From assembly GCF_003112535.1 (NCBI RefSeq), contig NZ_BEWA01000012.1, forward strand, positions 186,001 through 250,000: DNA of 64,000 bases, in the 5' to 3' direction. The DNA comes from Streptomyces rishiriensis (lineage in GTDB: Bacteria > Actinomycetota > Actinomycetes > Streptomycetales > Streptomycetaceae). Of this stretch, positions 59,655 to 64,000 are shown piece by piece. Each line of letters begins with the position of its first letter. Within the stretch, counting starts at the first letter, position 1. The notes below the pieces were generated by a model. That model was not told where the DNA came from and made no database searches. It worked only from the letters and a program-made list of their open reading frames with translations. The position numbers and the translations under genes were made by a program.

Positions 59655-62345
59655 ATGAAGCAGCAGGGCGTGCAACCTGAGGGCGCGGAAAGCACCTCTG
59701 ACGCTGCGTCGCGCCCTGACGTCGCAGACGAGCCGCCGGAGGAGGTGCACATCGACGAGGTGGAGGGCGACGAACCCCTGCTTCCCGCGCGCGTGCACCG
59801 TCCCTCCGACCTGATGCGCCTGCTGATCGGCGTGCTCGCCGTCGTCGTCCTGCTGGCCATCGCCGCCTTCGCGCACGGAACCACCTCGGGCCTCGAACAG
59901 GACATCAACAAGGGCACCGGGCAGGCGCCCGATCTCCTGATCAAGATCGCGGGGCTGGCGTCCAGCATCGCGATCCTGCTGGTGCCCGTCGCGTTCGCGA
60001 TCGAGCGGCTGATCAAGCGGGACGGACTGCGCATCGCCGACGGCGTGCTCGCGGCGGTCCTCGCGCACGGCGTGACCCTCGCCACCGATCTGTGGGTCGC
60101 CCAGGGCGCTCCGGGATCGATCCAGGAGGCGCTCACCCAGCCCTCCCCCGGTGACATCCACGCCCTCACCGACCCGGTGCACGGTTACCTGGCGCCCGTC
60201 ATCGCCTACATGACGGCCGTCGGCATGTCGCGGCGGCCGCGCTGGCGCTCGGTGCTGTGGATCGTGCTGCTGCTGGACGCCTTCTCCATGCTCGTCACCG
60301 GCTACACGACGCCCTTCTCGATCATCCTCACGGTGCTGATCGGCTGGACCGTCGCGTACGGGACGCTGTACGCGGTCGGCTCACCGAACGTGCGCCCCAC
60401 GGGACGGACGCTGATGGCGGGCCTGCGGCACGTCGGGTTCCGCCCGGTGAGCGCGGCCCGCGAAGAGGTCCCGGACGCCGCCGAGGGAGACCGCGGCCGA
60501 CGCTACTTCGTCACCCTGGAGGACGGTCCGCCGCTGGACGTCACCGTCGTCGACCGGGAGCAGCAGGCCCAGGGGTTCTTCTACCGCGCGTGGCGCAATC
60601 TGGCCCTGCGCGGCTTCGCCACCCGCAGCAGCCTGCAGTCGCTGCGCCAGGCGCTGGAGCAGGAGGCGCTGCTCGCCTACGCGGCCATCGCGGCGGGCGC
60701 CAACGCGCCGAAGCTGATCGCGACCTCGGAACTCGGCCCCGACGCGGTGATGCTCGTCTACGAGCACACCGGCGGCCGCACTCTCGACTCGCTGGCGGAC
60801 GAGGAGATCACCGACGATCTGCTGCGCAACGCCTGGCACCAGGTGCGGGCGCTGCAGTCGCGGCGGATCGCGCACCGCCGGCTCGCGGGCGACGCGATCC
60901 TGGTGGATCGTTCCGGCACGGTGATCCTCACCGATCTGCGCGGCGGCGAGATCGCGGCCGGCGACCTGCTGCTGCGCATGGACGTCGCCCAGCTGGTGAC
61001 CACGCTCGGGCTGCGGGTCGGCGCCGAGCGTGCGGTGACCTCCGCGGTGGGCGTGCTCGGACCGGACGCGGTCGCGGACTGCCTGCCGATGCTGCAGCCC
61101 ATCGCGCTGACGCGCTCCACGCGCGCGACGCTGCGCCGGCTGGCACGCGAGCGGGCTCAGCGGGAGCGCGAGGCTGTCCTGCTGGCGTCCCAGCAGGCCA
61201 AACAGGCACGCCTGGAGGCGACGCACCACGACGACGCCGGGACCGTCGCCCCGGAGAAGCCGGGCAAGAAGGCCGAACGCGCTGAGGCGCGGGCCGAGAA
61301 GCGGGCCATCGACGAGGCGGTGGAGGAGGCACGCGAGGAGGATCTGCTGACGCAGATCCGGCACCAGGTGCTGCTCATCCGCCCCCAGGCGCCGGTCGAG
61401 CCGGCCCGGCTGGAGCGGGTGCGGCCGCGCACCCTGATGAGCTTCATCGCGGGCGCCATCGGCGCGTACTTCCTGCTGACGCAGCTCACGCACATCGAGT
61501 TCGGCCCGCTCATCGAGAACGCGCAGTGGGGCTGGGTGGCCGCCGCCGTGCTCTTCTCGGCACTGAGTTACGTGGCTGCGGCGATGAGCCTGCTGGGCTT
61601 CGTCCCGGAGCGGGTGCCGTTCCCGCGGACGGTGGGCGCCCAGGTCGCCGGTTCCTTCGTGAAGATCGTCGCTCCGGCCGCGGTCGGCGGGGTCGCGCTC
61701 AACACGCGCTTCCTGCAGCGCGCGGGGGTGCGCCCGGGTCTCGCGGTGGCCAGCGTCGGCGCCTCGCAGCTGTTCGGGCTCGGCTGTCACATCCTGATGC
61801 TGCTGTCGTTCGGCTATCTGACCGGGACGGAGAAGACGCCGTCACTGTCGCCGTCCCGGACGGTCATCGCGGGTCTGCTCACGGTGGCGGTGCTCGTGCT
61901 CGTGGTGACCTCGGTGCCGTTCCTGCGCAAGTTCGTCTCCACGCGCGTGAGGTCGCTGTTCGCCGGGGTCGTGCCGCGCATGCTGGACGTGCTGCAGCGG
62001 CCGCAGAAGCTGGTCACCGGCATCGGCGGCATGCTTCTGCTCACCGCGTGCTTCGTGATGTGCCTGGACGCGTCCATCCGCGCGTTCGGCGACGGGTCGA
62101 CCTCGCTGAGCATCGCCAGCGTCGCCGTCGTCTTCCTCGCCGGCAACGCGCTCGGCTCCGCCGCGCCGACGCCGGGCGGGGTCGGCGCGGTCGAGGCGAC
62201 CCTGACGGTCGGTCTGATCGCGGTCGGGCTGCCCAAGGAGGTCGCGGCTCCCGCGGTGCTGCTCTTCCGTCTGCTGACGCTGTGGCTGCCGGTGCTCCCG
62301 GGCTGGCTCGCCTTCAACCACCTGAGCCGCAAGGGCGCCCTGTAG
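59655..62345 (+). CDS. Flippase-like membrane protein with internal kinase-like domain
   Basis: 896 aa. Six to seven helices in residues about 55-245; a kinase-like domain (about 265-500; VYEHTGGRTLDSLAD, HRRLAGDAILVDRSGTVILTDLRGGE) where the catalytic Asp and the DFG motif are degenerate; a charged coiled coil (about 505-565); and a C-terminal lysylphosphatidylglycerol-synthase-type flippase domain (about 590-896; APAAVGGVALNTRFL, PTPGGVGAVEATL). The aminoacyl-transferase half of MprF is absent. Probably handles a lipid-linked substrate; substrate unknown. Confidence 0.87.
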   Translation: MKQQGVQPEGAESTSDAASRPDVADEPPEEVHIDEVEGDEPLLPARVHRPSDLMRLLIGVLAVVVLLAIAAFAHGTTSGLEQDINKGTGQAPDLLIKIAGLASSIAILLVPVAFAIERLIKRDGLRIADGVLAAVLAHGVTLATDLWVAQGAPGSIQEALTQPSPGDIHALTDPVHGYLAPVIAYMTAVGMSRRPRWRSVLWIVLLLDAFSMLVTGYTTPFSIILTVLIGWTVAYGTLYAVGSPNVRPTGRTLMAGLRHVGFRPVSAAREEVPDAAEGDRGRRYFVTLEDGPPLDVTVVDREQQAQGFFYRAWRNLALRGFATRSSLQSLRQALEQEALLAYAAIAAGANAPKLIATSELGPDAVMLVYEHTGGRTLDSLADEEITDDLLRNAWHQVRALQSRRIAHRRLAGDAILVDRSGTVILTDLRGGEIAAGDLLLRMDVAQLVTTLGLRVGAERAVTSAVGVLGPDAVADCLPMLQPIALTRSTRATLRRLARERAQREREAVLLASQQAKQARLEATHHDDAGTVAPEKPGKKAERAEARAEKRAIDEAVEEAREEDLLTQIRHQVLLIRPQAPVEPARLERVRPRTLMSFIAGAIGAYFLLTQLTHIEFGPLIENAQWGWVAAAVLFSALSYVAAAMSLLGFVPERVPFPRTVGAQVAGSFVKIVAPAAVGGVALNTRFLQRAGVRPGLAVASVGASQLFGLGCHILMLLSFGYLTGTEKTPSLSPSRTVIAGLLTVAVLVLVVTSVPFLRKFVSTRVRSLFAGVVPRMLDVLQRPQKLVTGIGGMLLLTACFVMCLDASIRAFGDGSTSLSIASVAVVFLAGNALGSAAPTPGGVGAVEATLTVGLIAVGLPKEVAAPAVLLFRLLTLWLPVLPGWLAFNHLSRKGAL

Positions 62346-62430
62346 GGCCCGCCCGGCCGAGCCGGACTGCCGTCCCTCGTACGGGCCCGCGCCCCGCGCG
62401 CGTGCCCGCACACCGCCGCAGGATGGGTTC

Positions 62431-63987
62431 ATGCCGAATCCCTCGCGTCCGCGCGTCGCCGCCGTGACCGCCGCCTGCGCGCTGTTGTCCTCCCTGGTGG
62501 CGGGCTGCGGCGACGAGGCACACGACGGGGCACGCGACGAGGGGCTGACGGCCCAGAAGCTGACCTGGAAGGACTGTCCCGCCCCCTCGCAGGCGGAAGG
62601 AGGGGGCGGTGCGCCCTCCGCGCTGCCGCACGGCGGGGCATGGCAGTGCGCCACCATGAAGGCGCCCCTCGACTGGGCGGACCCGCACGGCGACACCGTC
62701 GGCATCGCCCTGATCAGGGTCCGGGCCGACGGCGACCGCAGCAGGCGCATCGGCTCGCTGATCTTCAACTTCGGCGGCCCGGGCGGCTCGGGCGTCTCCA
62801 CGCTGCCCGCCTTCGGCGACCAGTACGCGGCCCTGCGCACCCGCTACGACCTGGTGAGCTTCGACCCGCGCGGCGTCGGCCGCAGCGCCGGCGTGCGATG
62901 CGAGAACGACCAGCAGCTCGACGCCTACTTCCAGCAGGACTCCACACCCGACGACGCCACGGAGCGCACCGCCCTGCTGAAGAACACCAAGAAGTTCAAC
63001 GCGGCCTGCGAGAAGAACTCCGCGAAGATGCTGCCGCATGTGCGGACCACCGACGCGGCCCGTGACATGGACCTGATGCGCGAGGTGCTCGGCGATCGGA
63101 AGATGCACTACTTCGGCATCTCCTACGGCACCGAACTGGGCGGCGTGTACGCCCACCTGTTCCCGAAGAACGTGGGGCGGGCGGTCTTCGACGGCGTCGT
63201 CGACCCCACGCAGACGTCCGAGCAGGGCTCGCTCGGACAGGCCAGGGGCTTCCAGCTCGCGCTCGACAACTTCGCCGACGACTGCACGTCCAAGACGGAG
63301 GACTGTCCCGTCGGGGACACGGCGCGCGACGTCGAGGACCGGATCGCGGAACTTCTGCGGGCCCTCGACCGCAAGCCGATCCCGGGCATCTTCCCGCGGG
63401 TGCTGACCCAGAGCGCCGCGACGAACGGCATCGCGCAAGCGCTGTACGCCAAGGAGTTCTGGACGTACCTCACCGAGGGCCTCGAACAGGCCTACGCGGG
63501 GGACGGCCAGACCCTGATGCTGCTGTCCGACCTGATGAACGGGCGCAGCGAGAACGGCGAGTACAGCAACCTCACGGCCGCCAACGTCTCCATCAACTGC
63601 GCCGACGACAAGCCTCGCTACTCGACCTCCTACGTGCAGGAGAGGCTGCCCCGGTTCCGCGCCGCCTCCCGCGTCTTCGGGGACTTCCTGGCCTGGGGCA
63701 TGGTGAGTTGCACCGACTGGGCCGTGCCGGGCGCCGCCGACCATCCGGACGTGAGCGCGCGGGGTTCCGCGCCGATCCTGGTCGTGGGCAACACCGGGGA
63801 CCCGGCGACCCCGTACGAGGGCGCGGGCAAGATGGTGGACGCGCTGGGCCGGGGGGTCGGGGTCGAGCTGACGTACAAGGGGCAGGGTCACGGCGCGTAC
63901 GACAGCAAGAACAAGTGCGTGCAGGCAGCGGTGAACGGCTACCTGCTGAACGGCACTGTGCCCGCCGCCGGAACCGTCTGCTCCTGA
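62431..63987 (+). CDS. Secreted S33-family tripeptidyl aminopeptidase, lipoprotein
   Basis: 518 aa. Signal peptide with lipobox LVAGC (Cys at 27). Alpha/beta hydrolase core: oxyanion NFGGPGGSG, nucleophile GISYGTELG, late Asp (GNTGDPATPY) and His (GQGHGAYDS). TAP-like C-terminal domain closes the protein. SlpD/SlpE-type mycelium-associated peptidases of Streptomyces are of this kind. Six further cysteines could form disulfides. Complete; ends 13 bp before the window edge. Confidence 0.92.
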   Translation: MPNPSRPRVAAVTAACALLSSLVAGCGDEAHDGARDEGLTAQKLTWKDCPAPSQAEGGGGAPSALPHGGAWQCATMKAPLDWADPHGDTVGIALIRVRADGDRSRRIGSLIFNFGGPGGSGVSTLPAFGDQYAALRTRYDLVSFDPRGVGRSAGVRCENDQQLDAYFQQDSTPDDATERTALLKNTKKFNAACEKNSAKMLPHVRTTDAARDMDLMREVLGDRKMHYFGISYGTELGGVYAHLFPKNVGRAVFDGVVDPTQTSEQGSLGQARGFQLALDNFADDCTSKTEDCPVGDTARDVEDRIAELLRALDRKPIPGIFPRVLTQSAATNGIAQALYAKEFWTYLTEGLEQAYAGDGQTLMLLSDLMNGRSENGEYSNLTAANVSINCADDKPRYSTSYVQERLPRFRAASRVFGDFLAWGMVSCTDWAVPGAADHPDVSARGSAPILVVGNTGDPATPYEGAGKMVDALGRGVGVELTYKGQGHGAYDSKNKCVQAAVNGYLLNGTVPAAGTVCS

Positions 63988-64000
63988 CGCCCGCCGCACT

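Noticed and set aside
1..64000. CRISPR arrays, insertion sequences, rRNA genes, replication origin
   Set aside because: No regular spacer-repeat array, transposase motif, rRNA sequence or DnaA-box cluster was seen.

Overview
The window is very GC-rich actinobacterial chromosome with the codon bias, GTG starts and gene order of Streptomyces. The order (dasA/dasR, a B12-riboswitch nrdABS operon, the albaflavenone pair, sigR-rsrA, aroA-rsgA, hisN, wblC, uvrD2, adnAB) matches the conserved core of Streptomyces chromosomes. I see no insertion sequence, prophage, CRISPR array or rRNA operon. This is vertically inherited core DNA, not an island.

Layout. 1-3.8 kb: the 5' part of dasA (chitin-sugar binding lipoprotein) diverges from dasR across two DasR operators, followed by a DUF3311/SSS symporter pair. 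3.8-9.0 kb: class Ia ribonucleotide reductase (nrdA, nrdB, nrdS) behind two NrdR boxes and a cobalamin riboswitch. 9.0-11.5 kb: the convergent epi-isozizaene synthase/CYP170 sesquiterpene operon. 11.7-16.2 kb: peptide deformylase, a TPR protein and two overlapping membrane HD-domain phosphohydrolases. 16.4-19.3 kb: rsrA, sigR (with its own SigR promoter), an alpha/beta hydrolase and a SRAP (HMCES/YedK) gene. 19.3-25.7 kb: M50B-like peptidase, aroA, rsgA, SMR exporter with a convergent TetR regulator, hisN, a CBS protein and a Fur regulator.

25.7-28.3 kb: two identical initiator tRNA genes flank a Sel1-repeat protein. 28.4-37.5 kb: UPF0182 membrane protein, PPA1309 protein, PDZ-Lon protease, a small membrane protein, moaE, an atypical SDR, a DUF2342 protein and a Nudix protein. 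37.6-41.5 kb: an operon of three AIM24-family proteins, the first fused to TerD, then a YgjP-like metallopeptidase. 41.7-46.1 kb: a degenerate ThiF/E1-like protein overlapping an ABC1/UbiB kinase, a zinc-ribbon protein, and wblC (whiB7) with an attenuated leader and a translationally coupled Arg-rich small protein. 46.1-59.5 kb: DNA repair and redox genes (uvrD2, mycoredoxin with a SigR promoter, nudC, M20 dipeptidase, adnB, adnA, ATL). 59.6-64.0 kb: a giant flippase-like membrane protein with a kinase-like domain, and a secreted S33 peptidase lipoprotein.

Links between genes. SigR/RsrA and mycoredoxin share an identical-format SigR promoter (GGGAAT-N18-GTT), so thiol stress should induce both. 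The wblC unit carries the hallmarks of antibiotic-induced antitermination. Perfect inverted repeats end most operons. The least understood parts, and the best places to look for new biology, are the wblC leader ORF and coupled partner, the TerD-AIM24 trio, and the ThiF-like/ABC1 pair.
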